Origin: Chitinibacter sp. FCG-7
GTDB taxonomy: Bacteria; Pseudomonadota; Gammaproteobacteria; Burkholderiales; Chitinibacteraceae
Assembly (NCBI RefSeq): GCF_040047665.1
Contig: NZ_CP157355.1
Location: 1,612,001 to 1,676,000 of the forward strand
DNA: 64,000 nucleotides
Direction: 5' to 3'
In this document: piece by piece, positions 16,757 through 26,049 of the stretch
Numbering within the stretch: the first letter of the stretch is position 1
Layout: each line of letters begins with the position of its first letter
Made by a program: the position numbers and the translations under genes
The notes under the pieces: generated by a model
What the model was told of the DNA's origin: nothing
Seen by the model: only the letters and a program-made list of their open reading frames with translations
Databases searched by the model: none

Positions 16757-18721
16757 ATGCGCGCCATGACTTCCATCACATTTCCTTGCCGAACACGGAT
16801 CGCCAGCAGCCTGGCATTGATCGGTTTTCTACTGCCCATGTCCAGCCAGGCCCTCACTTTGGGCGAGCTGGAATTGCAATCGTACGTCGGCCAGCCGTTT
16901 CGCGCTGCAGTACCTTACAAGACGCACAGTGGCGAAACGCTCACCGCAGATTGCCTGAATATCACGGCAGCCAGTAGCACCGATCTGCCCGGATTGGGCC
17001 GCGCCAGCATCAGCCTGAGCAGCCACAATGATCGCGGCGGCCTGATCCATATCGCCTCGCAACAAATGATTGGCGAGCCCACCATCGCGTTCGGGATTCA
17101 GATTGACTGTAGCGGCCTGCAATTAACGCGCAATTTCACCGCCTTTCTGAATATTGCACCGGCTGGCGAACCACCAGCGCCAACGCAACTCAAGCGCGCC
17201 GACAGCAGCACGGCTAATAGTTTGCCCAATCGCGACCCGCAGATTCTGATTGCCCGCAGCAATACCACGCTGGCCGAATTGACCAAGCGCTATTACCCGC
17301 GCGGCACGCCGCAATATCCGCGCTATCTGAACAAACTCATCAGCGTCAACCCCGGCTACGACGCCAATACGCCGATTGCTGCGGGCACCGAAATTGTTAT
17401 TCCTGACCTGCTCAAGTCGGTGAAAAAACCTCGTCCGCCGGTAGCCAAAGCCGAATCGGGCCTGTTACGGCTGGACGGCGAAGCTCTGCCGCCAGCCAAA
17501 CCCAAAGCCATTCCCGCCAGCAGTAGCGACTACACGCGCGAGCTGGAGCAAAAAGTCAAAGACCTGAATGAATTGCAGGCCAAAATGCAGCTGGAAATCG
17601 CCCAGCTGAATTTGCGGCTGGCGCAAATGAACAGCCTGATCGCCAGCGATGTCGCCGCCAGCATGGTGGCGCCTGCAGCACCCGCCATCGCCAGCTCCGC
17701 AAGCACAGCGAGCACCGCACAGCCTGCCAGCAAGCAAGTTCAAGCCCAGCCGGAAGCGGCCTCTACCCCGGTGCAAACCAGCGAGAACACCGACTGGATC
17801 TGGTGGCTGGCAGGCACAGCGGGGCTGGCTGCCATTGCAGCAGCGATTGCCCTGCTGGTGCGGCGCAAACGCAACGTGACCTGGCATGAAGACGATTTAA
17901 GTGTGCAGGACACCAGCCATTTTGGCCCCAACCCTGTTCCCCGCACGGCGATGGGCATGCTGAGCAAAAACACCATGATGTCGATGCTGCATCTGGGCGG
18001 CAGCAATCAGGGTATAGAAGTAGAAGAAGGCATCGGCAATGATATGGCCAGAGCGCAAATGCTGATTGCGCAAGGCGAGACGCTGGAAGCCATTGATGTG
18101 CTGTATCACTGCATCGACGAAGACCCGACGGATATTGAAAACTGGCTGATGCTGTTCCGCCTGTTCCGCCAGCAAGGCATGAAAACCGAATACGCGCATC
18201 TGGCACAGAATCTGAAAATGATCGAGCACGATTCCGCCGACTGGGAGCTGGTGCGCAATATCGGCGCCAAGCTGGACCCGGAAAACCCGCTGTATTTCCG
18301 CGAGCCACCCAAAACGACGTTTGAACACACCGCCAGCTACGCCCACGCCTTTGGGCTGGATCAACCCGAAGCCAAGCCGGAGCTCAAACTCGATCTGGAA
18401 GCGCCGGTTAGCCCCGAATTGTCGATGATGGCTTCGCTCTCACAAGCCAGTGCCATTCCGCCGCAATACGGCTCATTGTTGATCAAGCCCGAGCCAGAAG
18501 CGCCGCAAGATCACACGATTGAGCTGCCTTCGCTGGACGCAGAGCATTCGCTGCCTGATTTATCGGCGCTGGAAATCCAGGAGCAGGACGATGAGTTGCT
18601 AAGTTTTCAGGTTGAAGAACTTGATCTGGCGGCCATCAGCGACACCCCGGACGAGCACACGTTCGATTTCACGCTCGACCCGCAGGATGACACGGCCAAC
18701 GATCAGAAAGACGCAAAATAA
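16757..18721 (+). CDS. fimV: FimV-like peptidoglycan-binding inner-membrane protein
   Basis: 654 residues. A signal peptide (to SSQALTLGELEL) is followed by the FimV N-terminal domain, a LysM-like module (RSNTTLAELTKRYYPRG, PRYLNKLISVNPGYD), a coiled-coil stretch, an alanine-rich linker and one transmembrane helix (WIWWLAGTAGLAAIAAAIALL, about residue 347). The cytoplasmic part has the FimV C-terminal helical motif ARAQMLIAQGETLEAIDVLY. Family knowledge: FimV organises the pole, type IV pilus assembly and twitching, and cAMP signalling. It is shorter than Pseudomonas FimV, as usual in betaproteobacteria. ATG at 16766 is an alternative start. Confidence 0.88.
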   Translation: MRAMTSITFPCRTRIASSLALIGFLLPMSSQALTLGELELQSYVGQPFRAAVPYKTHSGETLTADCLNITAASSTDLPGLGRASISLSSHNDRGGLIHIASQQMIGEPTIAFGIQIDCSGLQLTRNFTAFLNIAPAGEPPAPTQLKRADSSTANSLPNRDPQILIARSNTTLAELTKRYYPRGTPQYPRYLNKLISVNPGYDANTPIAAGTEIVIPDLLKSVKKPRPPVAKAESGLLRLDGEALPPAKPKAIPASSSDYTRELEQKVKDLNELQAKMQLEIAQLNLRLAQMNSLIASDVAASMVAPAAPAIASSASTASTAQPASKQVQAQPEAASTPVQTSENTDWIWWLAGTAGLAAIAAAIALLVRRKRNVTWHEDDLSVQDTSHFGPNPVPRTAMGMLSKNTMMSMLHLGGSNQGIEVEEGIGNDMARAQMLIAQGETLEAIDVLYHCIDEDPTDIENWLMLFRLFRQQGMKTEYAHLAQNLKMIEHDSADWELVRNIGAKLDPENPLYFREPPKTTFEHTASYAHAFGLDQPEAKPELKLDLEAPVSPELSMMASLSQASAIPPQYGSLLIKPEPEAPQDHTIELPSLDAEHSLPDLSALEIQEQDDELLSFQVEELDLAAISDTPDEHTFDFTLDPQDDTANDQKDAK

Positions 18722-18846
18722 TACCTCCCCACCCCGACCACGCAGCAAGAAGGCGGCGCTGGCTCGGGGCTGACACGCTCTGCTTTATTCCTCGGTGCAC
18801 GCGCATGGTAAACTGCCGTCTTTGCCCATAATCCGAGGTGTGCCCG

Positions 18847-19788
18847 ATGTCAGAATCCAACCATTTACGAAAAATCGTAATTGCTACTCGGGAAAGCCCT
18901 CTGGCGCTCTGGCAAGCGCATTTTGTCAAAAACTGGTTGGAATCGACTTATCCCGAATTGCAGGTTGAGCTGCTGGGCATGACCACGCAGGGCGACCGTA
19001 TTCTGGACGTGACGCTCAATAAAATCGGTGGCAAAGGGCTGTTTGTCAAAGAGCTCGAGCAGGCCTTGCAGGATGGCCGCGCTGATCTGGCCGTGCATTC
19101 AATGAAAGACGTGCCAATGGTGCTGCCCGAAGGCTTTAGCATCGCCGCCATTGGCGAACGCGAGGACCCGCGCGACGCTTTTGTTTCCGGCAAATATGCC
19201 AATCTCGATGAATTGCCGGAGGGTGCGATTGTCGGCACCGCCAGCTTGCGCCGCGAAAGCCAGCTGCGCATGCGCTACCCGCACCTGACCATCAAACCAC
19301 TGCGCGGCAATGTGAACACCCGCTTGCGCAAGCTCGACGACGGCGAATTTGATGCAATTATCCTCGCCGCAGCCGGGCTCAAACGACTGGGGCTGGGCGA
19401 GCGGATTCGCGGTGAACTTTCGGCCGAGGTGAGCCTGCCTGCTCCCGGGCAAGGCGCGCTGGGGCTGGAAATTCGTAGCGATCGTAGCGATCTGGCCACG
19501 CTGCTGACCCCTTTCAATCACCCCGCCACCGCCGCCGCCGTCACCGCCGAGCGCTCGCTTTCGCGCCGCCTCAATGGTTCGTGCCAGATTCCGCTGGCCG
19601 CCTACGCGACCAGCGACGACGGCTTTTTGCGCTTGCGCGGCCTGATTGCGCTGCCTGATGGCTCGCAAGTGGTGACCGCCGAATCGAATGGCTCGTTTGC
19701 CGCCGCCGATGGACTGGGCCGCACGGTGGCCGATTTGCTGTGTACCGAAGGCGCACGCGAGATTCTGCAACAGCTATCGCATGACTAA
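18847..19788 (+). CDS. hemC: Hydroxymethylbilane synthase (porphobilinogen deaminase)
   Basis: 313 residues. It joins four porphobilinogen units into hydroxymethylbilane in heme biosynthesis. Visible motifs: [57 protein letters not shown], and the cofactor-attachment cysteine in [12 protein letters not shown] (about residue 245). ATG at 18847 is chosen because GAGGT lies 8 bases upstream. The gene overlaps hemD by 8 bases, and hemX and hemY follow in the same direction, giving a heme operon ending at the terminator at 22955. Confidence 0.97.
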   Translation: MSESNHLRKIVIATRESPLALWQAHFVKNWLESTYPELQVELLGMTTQGDRILDVTLNKIGGKGLFVKELEQALQDGRADLAVHSMKDVPMVLPEGFSIAAIGEREDPRDAFVSGKYANLDELPEGAIVGTASLRRESQLRMRYPHLTIKPLRGNVNTRLRKLDDGEFDAIILAAAGLKRLGLGERIRGELSAEVSLPAPGQGALGLEIRSDRSDLATLLTPFNHPATAAAVTAERSLSRRLNGSCQIPLAAYATSDDGFLRLRGLIALPDGSQVVTAESNGSFAAADGLGRTVADLLCTEGAREILQQLSHD

Positions 19789-20566
19789 TTTCGCACTGCC
19801 GCCGCTGGCATCGCGCCGTTTGTGGGTGACGCGCCCAGCTGCGCAAGCCGCGGCCTTGAGCGCTGCGCTCGCTGAACAAGGCGCAGACGTGCTGCAATTT
19901 CCGCTACTGGAAATCGCCCCGCCGCAGGACCCCGCACCACTGCGAGATGCGCTAGCGCGCCTGGCCGATTACGATCTGGCCATTTTCATCAGCCCCTCGG
20001 CGATTGAAGCGGTATTTGCCCAATTGACCACCGGCTGGCCAGCGCTGCCGGTGGCCGTGGTCGGCCCCGGTAGCGCCCAACGCGCCGCCGAGCTGGGTAT
20101 CAGCCAGATTATCTGCCCAAGCACGCAATTTGATAGCGAGGGCTTGCTGGAACAGCTACGCAGGCCGCAGATGCAGCCGCTGGCTGGCCAGCGCATCGTG
20201 ATTTTCCGGGGTCAGGGCGGACGCGATATTTTGCCCGCCGCGCTGCAGGCCGCCGGAGCCAGCATCGAGCTGATCAGCTGCTATCAGCGGCTGGGCCCGC
20301 GCTGGAGTGCAAGCGAATTATTGACACAGCTTGATCGCGGCTGTGATGGTTTAATCGTCTCCAGCTCGGAAGCTGCACAACACTTGTTCGCCTTAGGTGG
20401 AGAGCAAACGCGGCACAGGCTACAATCAGTACCATATTTCGCGCCGCATCCACGCATTATCAGCGCGCTGCAAGCGCTTGGTGCCGTGCAGACGCAGCTG
20501 ACCGAAGCGGGCGACGCAGGCATCACCCGTTCGATTTGCCGCTACTTTGCGCCAAACTCAAACTGA
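19781..20566 (+). CDS. hemD: Uroporphyrinogen-III synthase
   Basis: 261 residues. It closes and inverts ring D of hydroxymethylbilane. The start ATG overlaps the end of hemC by 8 bases. HemD proteins are poorly conserved; recognisable are [21 protein letters not shown] at the N-terminus, [41 protein letters not shown] and [13 protein letters not shown]. Position after hemC and before hemX/hemY confirms the assignment. A 136-bp spacer with no recognised signal separates it from hemX. Confidence 0.95.
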   Translation: MTNFALPPLASRRLWVTRPAAQAAALSAALAEQGADVLQFPLLEIAPPQDPAPLRDALARLADYDLAIFISPSAIEAVFAQLTTGWPALPVAVVGPGSAQRAAELGISQIICPSTQFDSEGLLEQLRRPQMQPLAGQRIVIFRGQGGRDILPAALQAAGASIELISCYQRLGPRWSASELLTQLDRGCDGLIVSSSEAAQHLFALGGEQTRHRLQSVPYFAPHPRIISALQALGAVQTQLTEAGDAGITRSICRYFAPNSN

Positions 20567-20702
20567 CTGCTGCAGATCAGCACGATGGATCTGCCAGATG
20601 AAAAGCAAAAGTTGCGTGCACCATTGCCGCGCCATGCACGACAACCTTTGAAGTACTGACAGGATTTTCGCTTCGTTTTTCACCGGCCAGGTAAAAAAGC
20701 TC

Positions 20703-21746
20703 ATGACCCAAGAAAACAACTCTGATTCACTCTCCGCTGCACTGCAAGTACCCCAGCGCCGTACCATGCCACAGCCCGCTCTGATATTGGCTTTGGCGGC
20801 TATACTCTCTAGTGGTGGCGTCTGGCTATACCAGCAAAATGCCATGGAGCAGCTCAAGGCCGATCTGGCCAGCCAGCTGGGCAGCAACCAGAAACTGCAA
20901 AACGAGTTGCGCAGCAATCAGGCCCAGATGGCGCAAATCCAGCAGCAATTGCAGGTACAGGTAGAAACTCAGGCGGGCAAGCTGGCCGAATCGGAAAGCC
21001 GCCAAGAAGCGCTCACCGGCATGTACGATATGCTGACGCGCACCGAGTCGGTGCATACGCTGGCCGAGCTGGAACAGATGCTCACCTTTGCCAGCCAGCA
21101 ATTGCAATTGTCGGGCGATGTGAATCTGGCGCTCACCGGGCTGACCAGCATCGACCAGCAGCTCTCGCGCCTCAATCGCCCCGAGCTAATCAGCGTGCGT
21201 CAGGCCGTGACCCGCGATATGGACGCGCTGAAAGCCACACCGTATCTGGACGTGGTTGGCGTCACCGCCAAGCTCGACAGCCTGATCAGCAAGGTCGACA
21301 AGCTGCCGCTGCTGATCGACGAAGGCCACGACACGCCGAAAAAACACACGCCCAATACCGAGGCGCACAATACGGCGCAGCAGCTGATCGCCGAGCTGTG
21401 GCATGAATTCAAACAATTGATCCAGATTCGCCGCATGGATAAACCCGAAGCGGCTTTGCTCACGCCCGATCAGGCTTTTTTCCTACGCGAAAACATCAAG
21501 CTGCGCCTGCTGAGCGCACGCTCGTCGGTACTGCAGCGCAACGAGTCGGCTTTCCGCACCGACATTAGCGCCATCCAGCGCTATCTGAACGATTATTTCG
21601 ACGTACACATGCCCGCCACCCAGGGCGCTTTGCAGGTACTCAAACAGCTGGAAGAGCAGCAATTGAGCGTGGCCGTGCCTGATCTGTCGGCCAGCCTGAC
21701 CGCCGTGCGCAGCGCCCGCACAACGGCGGAAAGGGTGAAACCATGA
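20703..21746 (+). CDS. hemX: HemX-like membrane protein
   Basis: 347 residues. After a cytoplasmic N-terminus rich in polar residues there is one transmembrane helix (ALILALAAILSSGGVWLY, about 25-43), then a long coiled-coil (KADLASQLGSNQKLQNELR onward) and the HemX domain (SVHTLAELEQMLTFASQQLQLSGD, then AFFLRENIKLRLLSARSSVLQ). Despite the common annotation, HemX lacks the methyltransferase domain; its precise function in heme metabolism is uncertain. Its end overlaps the start of hemY by four bases (ATGA). Confidence 0.93.
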   Translation: MTQENNSDSLSAALQVPQRRTMPQPALILALAAILSSGGVWLYQQNAMEQLKADLASQLGSNQKLQNELRSNQAQMAQIQQQLQVQVETQAGKLAESESRQEALTGMYDMLTRTESVHTLAELEQMLTFASQQLQLSGDVNLALTGLTSIDQQLSRLNRPELISVRQAVTRDMDALKATPYLDVVGVTAKLDSLISKVDKLPLLIDEGHDTPKKHTPNTEAHNTAQQLIAELWHEFKQLIQIRRMDKPEAALLTPDQAFFLRENIKLRLLSARSSVLQRNESAFRTDISAIQRYLNDYFDVHMPATQGALQVLKQLEEQQLSVAVPDLSASLTAVRSARTTAERVKP

Positions 21747-22942
21747 AAGCACTGCTCTGGATTATCGGCCTGTTTTCGGTCGCCGTCGGCATGACGCTGT
21801 TTGCCCAGCTCAATACCGGCTACGCCCTGATTTTCCTGCCGCCGTGGCGCATGGAAATCTCGCTGAATGTGTTTATTGTCTTGCTGATTGCCAGCGTGAT
21901 TGCGCTGTATTTGCTGCTGCAAATGCTGGTTGAAATTGCTGGCCTGCCGCAGCGCGTGCGCCGCTATCAGGCCAATCAGGCACGGGAAGCCTCGGTCAAG
22001 CTGGAGCGCGACGCGCGCATTGCCTTTTTTGAAGGGCGCTTTCAGCGTGCAGCCCGGCTGGCCAGCGAAGCCATGCAAGCCAGCGCGCGAATTGGCGAGG
22101 ATGATACCTTTGCCGTCAATGGCCTGCTCGCCGCCCGCGCCGCCCACGCCATGCGCGATTTTGCCCAGCGCGATACTTTGCTGCAGCAGCTCAAAGATCG
22201 TCTGGGCGATGGCCATCTGGCTACGCTGATGACCTGCGGCGAACTGCTGCTCGACGAGCGCCGCTTTGTCGAAGCGGGGCAGAATATCAGCGCTGCGCGC
22301 GAACTGGCGCCCAAGCTGACGCACGCAATGAAGCTGGAATTGCGCCTGCGCCAGCGCGAGCAAAACCCGGAAGCGGTCCTCAAACTGGTCGAGCAGCTGG
22401 GCAAAACCGACGCACTGGATGCCGAACAGGCAGGCCATATCCGCGTGGCAGCGCAGTTGCAATTGCTGCGGCAGCACCCGATGACGCCGCTGGAATTGAA
22501 AGACTGGTGGAAAAAACTGCCGAGCAGCGAACAGCATCATCCACAGCTGGCGCTGGCCGCAGCGCAACGCTATATCGCTCAGGATGCGCCATTGCAGGCC
22601 AAGGAAACGCTGGAAAAAGCACTGGAAGCCAACTGGCATCCCGAGTTATTGATGCCGTATAGCCAGCTGGCGCTGGATTTGCCGCAGCAAATGGCGCAAT
22701 TGCAGCAAGCGGAAAACTGGCTTAAATCGCATCCGCGCGACGAGCTGCTGCTGCTAACGCTGGGTCGGCTGTGCCGCAAACGCGAGCTCTGGGGCAAGGC
22801 GCAAAGCTATTTTGAAGCCAGCATTGCCGTGAACCCCAGCGCGATTGCACACGCCGAGCTAGCCGAATTGCTCACGCAGCTGGAGCGCGCCGACGAAGCC
22901 GCGCAGCACTATCGTGCCAGCCTGGCGCTGGCGCTGAAGTAG
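21743..22942 (+). CDS. hemY: HemY, TPR-containing inner-membrane protein of the heme cluster
   Basis: 399 residues. Two N-terminal transmembrane helices (LLWIIGLFSVAVGMTLF and FIVLLIASVIALYLLLQML) are followed by a TPR-type helical domain (ARIAFFEGRFQRAARLASEAM and later NPSAIAHAELAELLTQLERAD). This is the proteobacterial HemY, unrelated to the protoporphyrinogen oxidase of the same name in Gram-positives; it probably scaffolds late heme enzymes. Start codon overlaps the hemX stop (ATGA), so the two are translationally coupled. A strong terminator follows. Confidence 0.94.
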   Translation: MKALLWIIGLFSVAVGMTLFAQLNTGYALIFLPPWRMEISLNVFIVLLIASVIALYLLLQMLVEIAGLPQRVRRYQANQAREASVKLERDARIAFFEGRFQRAARLASEAMQASARIGEDDTFAVNGLLAARAAHAMRDFAQRDTLLQQLKDRLGDGHLATLMTCGELLLDERRFVEAGQNISAARELAPKLTHAMKLELRLRQREQNPEAVLKLVEQLGKTDALDAEQAGHIRVAAQLQLLRQHPMTPLELKDWWKKLPSSEQHHPQLALAAAQRYIAQDAPLQAKETLEKALEANWHPELLMPYSQLALDLPQQMAQLQQAENWLKSHPRDELLLLTLGRLCRKRELWGKAQSYFEASIAVNPSAIAHAELAELLTQLERADEAAQHYRASLALALK

Positions 22943-22954
22943 ATCGATTGACGC

Positions 22955-22983
22955 AAAAAAGGCTGCCGAGGCAGCCTTTTTTA
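22955..22983 (+). terminator. Terminator of the hem operon
   Basis: Hairpin AAGGCTGCC-gag-GGCAGCCTT flanked by six A's and six T's. It also lies just beyond the stop of the minus-strand 47-residue gene and may work in both directions. Confidence 0.9.
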
Positions 22984-22991
22984 TTGCTGGT

Positions 22992-23135
22992 TTATTTCTG
23001 TTCGGTTTTGCTATCCACCTTGATCCATTCAAACGGCTTTTGCCCTGCCAACCGTTCAGCCAACGGTTTTTGTTGCTGCTTCTTGGCCTCTGCAGGGGTT
23101 GTCTTTGTTGGATTTTGTTCCTTCACTTCAGCCAT
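22992..23135 (-). CDS. Small hydrophilic protein, 47 residues
   Basis: The protein reads MAEVKEQNPTKTTPAEAKKQ at the start, then three Q/K residues, PLAERLAGQKPFEWIKV and a DSKTEQK end. It has no hydrophobic segment. Support for a real gene: an AAGAGG ribosome site upstream of the ATG, a strong hairpin terminator 9 bp beyond the stop, and a structured PLAERLAGQKPFEW core, which looks like a conserved binding segment, flanked by charged disordered ends. The ribosome-site region also contains a GGCAATACC half of the dispersed element. Function unknown. Confidence 0.6.
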   Translation of the reverse strand: MAEVKEQNPTKTTPAEAKKQQQKPLAERLAGQKPFEWIKVDSKTEQK

Positions 23136-23340
23136 TGGTATTGCCTCTTGTTCAATCTAGTACCACATTATGATCCACGCGTCTGCCCGGATAATTGGGG
23201 ATATCCAGAACAGGCTTACAAGCAAGCGCAAAAACTCACGCTTACAGACCATCAAGTTACCAGCTAATTGTTACGGTTTATTGACAAGTAGCATCATAAA
23301 TTCCAGCGACATGTTTTGATTTTCAAATCTACAGGTAATG

Positions 23341-23374
23341 AAAAAGCCCTATACACCATCATGTATAGGGCTGA
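23341..23374 (-). terminator. Terminator of ppk
   Basis: Read on the minus strand: AGCCCTATACA-tgatgg-TGTATAGGGCT followed by TTTTT. Its right half overlaps a copy of the dispersed element. Confidence 0.85.
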
Positions 23375-23410
23375 AGCCGAATATTCACCTAGCCTACAAG
23401 GCAATACCCC
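23360..23410. repeat. Dispersed ~54-bp element, copy 9
   Basis: Reversed orientation: begins CATGTATAGGGC and ends CAAGGCAATACCCC, 8 bp downstream of the ppk stop. The left end shares sequence with the ppk terminator stem. Confidence 0.65.
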
Positions 23411-23417
23411 TTGTTAA

Positions 23418-25496
23418 TCAGGTACGGATACCGGCACTTAGCTCGCTCAGGGTCAGGCCTTGCGCCGAGCGGACCTTGTCACCGCGTGCGACTTTGCGGC
23501 GATAGCGACCGTCAGAGAGCATTTCCCACGCCTGCGTGTTATCCACCAGGAATGGTCTTAGGCTCTCGCGGATCACGCGGCGTTTTACTTTCGGGCTGAG
23601 CACCGGGAAGGCAATCTCGATGCGGCGGAACAGATTGCGCCCCATCCAGTCGGCACTCGACAGATACACGTCTTCTGCGCCATCGTTAAAGAAGTAATAC
23701 ACGCGGTGATGCTCAAGGAAACGGCCCACAATCGAGCGCACGCGGATATTTTCCGAAATCCCCGGCAAGCCCGGGCGCAGCGCGCATACACCGCGCACGA
23801 TCAGGTGAATGGTTACGCCAGCACCCGACGCTTCATACAGCTTGTCGATGATCGACGGCTCCAGCAGCGCATTCATTTTGGCGATGATGACTGCTTTTTT
23901 ACCTTCTTTGGCGTGGGTAATTTCGCGGTCAATCGCGGCGATAAAATTGCTGTGCAGCGTAAATGGCGCTTGCCAGAGCTGATGATGATCACCCGCCAGC
24001 CCCAGGCCGGTGAGCTGCATAAAGACATCGTTCACGTCGCTGGTCATTTCGCGGTTGGCCGTGAAAATGCCAAAGTCGGTGTAAAGCTTGGCGGTGCGCG
24101 GGTGGTAATTGCCGGTGCCAACGTGCGCGTAGCGCTTGAGCTGGCCTTCTTCGCGGCGAACCACCAACAGCATTTTGGCGTGGGTTTTATAGCCGTACAC
24201 GCCGTACACCACGTGCGCGCCAGCGCGCTCGAGTTTGGCCGCCCAGTTGATATTGGCTTCTTCGTCAAAGCGCGCCATCAGCTCGACTACCACGGTCACT
24301 TCCTTGCCACGCGCAGCCGCTTCCTGCAGTGCGTCCATCAGTGTGGACTCTGCGCCGGTGCGGTAAATGGTCATCTTGATCGCCACTACGGCCGGATCAC
24401 GTGCGGCTTGCTGCAGAAAATCAACCACCGGAGTAAAGCTCTGGTACGGGTGGTGCAGCAAAATATCGCCCTGGCGAATGGCCGAGAAATAATCGGCCTG
24501 CTTGCGCAGCTCGGGTGGAATGCCGGGCATAAACGGCGGGTATTTCAAATCAGGCCGGTCAACCTGATCGGGCACCTGCATCAGGCGCACCATATTAACC
24601 GGACCATTCACGCGATAGACGTCGGCGTCGGTCAGACCAAATTGCTGCGACAAAAAGTCCTGCACATGTTTCGGGCAGTTATCGGCCACTTCGAGGCGCA
24701 CCGCATCGCCATACGGGCGCTGCGACAATTCGCCCTGAATGGCTGCGCGCAAATCTTTCACGTCTTCGTCATCCACCGAAACATCCGAATCGCGCGTCAC
24801 GCGGAATTGGTAGCAGCCCAGCACATGCATGCCGGCAAACAGCTCATCAATATGCGCGTGCATGATCGACGATAGGAAAACAAAGCCATGCTCGGTACCG
24901 GCGATCTCGGCAGGCATTTTGACAAAGCGCGGCAGAATGCGCGGCGCTTGCACAATCGCAATGCCCGAATTGCGGCCAAAGGCATCACGACCTTCGAGCT
25001 CGACGACAAAGTTCAGAATTTTATTCGACAGGCGCGGGAAGGGATGCGATGGATCAAGCCCGATCGGCGTCAGAATCGGCATCAGCTCGCGGAAGAAATA
25101 ATTGCGCACCCATTCGCGCTGCGCCTCGGTCCACAGGCTGCGGCGGAAAAAGAAAATCCCCTCTTCTTCCATCGCCGGGAAAATCGTTTCGCGCAAGACG
25201 CGGTATTTGCGCTCAACCAGATCATGCGCTTCGATGCACACCAGATCAAAAGCCTGATGCGGCGTCAGCCCTTCGGGCAACAGCCGCGTCGGGTTATGGC
25301 GCATGTTTTCTTTCAGCCAGGCAATGCGTACCTCGAAAAACTCATCGAGATTGCTCGACACAATACATAGAAACTTCAATCGCTCCAGCAAAGGATTGCG
25401 GGCATCTTCGGCTTGCGCCAGCACCCGGCGGTTGAATTCCAGCAAGCCCAATTCACGATTGAGCATCAATTGATTGTCGGCAGGTTTGTACGTCAT
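23418..25496 (-). CDS. ppk: Polyphosphate kinase 1
   Basis: 692 residues, normal PPK1 length. It reversibly polymerises the gamma-phosphate of ATP into polyphosphate. Visible: the N-terminal LNRELGLLEFNRRVLAQAED, the SSNLDEFFEVRI motif, HPYQSFTPVVDFLQQAA, IKMTIYRTGAESTLMDAL, VELMARFDEEANINWA, and AHVGTGNYHPRTAKLYTDFG near the autophosphorylated histidine. The C-terminal phospholipase-D-like part ends with SSADWMGRNLFRRIEIAFPV. ATG at 25496 is chosen over 25538 because the protein then starts near the conserved region. Upstream lies yggX in the same direction, separated by a palindromic terminator. Confidence 0.97.
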   Translation of the reverse strand: MTYKPADNQLMLNRELGLLEFNRRVLAQAEDARNPLLERLKFLCIVSSNLDEFFEVRIAWLKENMRHNPTRLLPEGLTPHQAFDLVCIEAHDLVERKYRVLRETIFPAMEEEGIFFFRRSLWTEAQREWVRNYFFRELMPILTPIGLDPSHPFPRLSNKILNFVVELEGRDAFGRNSGIAIVQAPRILPRFVKMPAEIAGTEHGFVFLSSIMHAHIDELFAGMHVLGCYQFRVTRDSDVSVDDEDVKDLRAAIQGELSQRPYGDAVRLEVADNCPKHVQDFLSQQFGLTDADVYRVNGPVNMVRLMQVPDQVDRPDLKYPPFMPGIPPELRKQADYFSAIRQGDILLHHPYQSFTPVVDFLQQAARDPAVVAIKMTIYRTGAESTLMDALQEAAARGKEVTVVVELMARFDEEANINWAAKLERAGAHVVYGVYGYKTHAKMLLVVRREEGQLKRYAHVGTGNYHPRTAKLYTDFGIFTANREMTSDVNDVFMQLTGLGLAGDHHQLWQAPFTLHSNFIAAIDREITHAKEGKKAVIIAKMNALLEPSIIDKLYEASGAGVTIHLIVRGVCALRPGLPGISENIRVRSIVGRFLEHHRVYYFFNDGAEDVYLSSADWMGRNLFRRIEIAFPVLSPKVKRRVIRESLRPFLVDNTQAWEMLSDGRYRRKVARGDKVRSAQGLTLSELSAGIRT

Positions 25497-25527
25497 CACA
25501 TCGCTCTTTCTGGATTCTAAAGACACA

Positions 25528-25550
25528 TCAGGCCGCATTATGCGGCCTGA
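25528..25550 (-). terminator. Palindromic hairpin between yggX and ppk
   Basis: TCAGGCCGCA-tta-TGCGGCCTGA, a perfect 10-bp stem 13 bp past the yggX stop. T-rich sequence beyond it is weak, so termination may be partial. Confidence 0.6.
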
Positions 25551-25562
25551 ATCATTACTGTA

Positions 25563-25829
25563 TTACTGCGGAACAAAGCCCTGAATCGAATCAGCACCAG
25601 CACCCCAGAAATAATTTTCCAGCTGCTGCTGCAAATACTTGCGTGCGCTTGGATCAGCCAGGCTCAGACGGTTTTCATTGATCAGCATGGTCTGGTGTTT
25701 CACCCAGGCTTGCCATGCTTCTTTCGACACGTTGTCGTAGATTTTCTTGCCCAACTCGCCCGGAACAGGCGGAAAATCCAGACCTTCCGCTTCACGACCC
25801 AGTTTGACACAGTAAACAGTGCGGCTCAT
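25563..25829 (-). CDS. yggX: Fe(2+)-trafficking / oxidative damage protection protein
   Basis: 88 residues. A small cytoplasmic protein that supports iron-sulfur cluster integrity under oxidative stress. It begins [21 protein letters not shown] with the single conserved Cys 7, and continues with [21 protein letters not shown] and [12 protein letters not shown], all standard for YggX. ATG at 25829 chosen as it gives the exact family N-terminus. It precedes ppk in the same direction. Confidence 0.96.
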   Translation of the reverse strand: MSRTVYCVKLGREAEGLDFPPVPGELGKKIYDNVSKEAWQAWVKHQTMLINENRLSLADPSARKYLQQQLENYFWGAGADSIQGFVPQ

Positions 25830-26049
25830 TACGCTACCCTCGATCATATGACATTAATGTTACATCAGGGTGACAAGCATTCACCCAACCCCAGCGCACA
25901 GACGCCAAGCCTAAATAGTGAGTAGCAAACCACTGTTTGATACTCTGCATGCACCGATCAGATAAAGACACAAAACCGTAGATGATGCCTTTTGATCTCG
26001 ATTCAGTCCAGTATTAGGGGTCAGCTAAGTACACACCGACAGCTCTTTA

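Noticed and set aside
23706..24875. Plus-strand 389-codon frame opposite ppk
   Set aside because: Shadow of a GC-biased coding strand; ppk on the minus strand has full family motifs.
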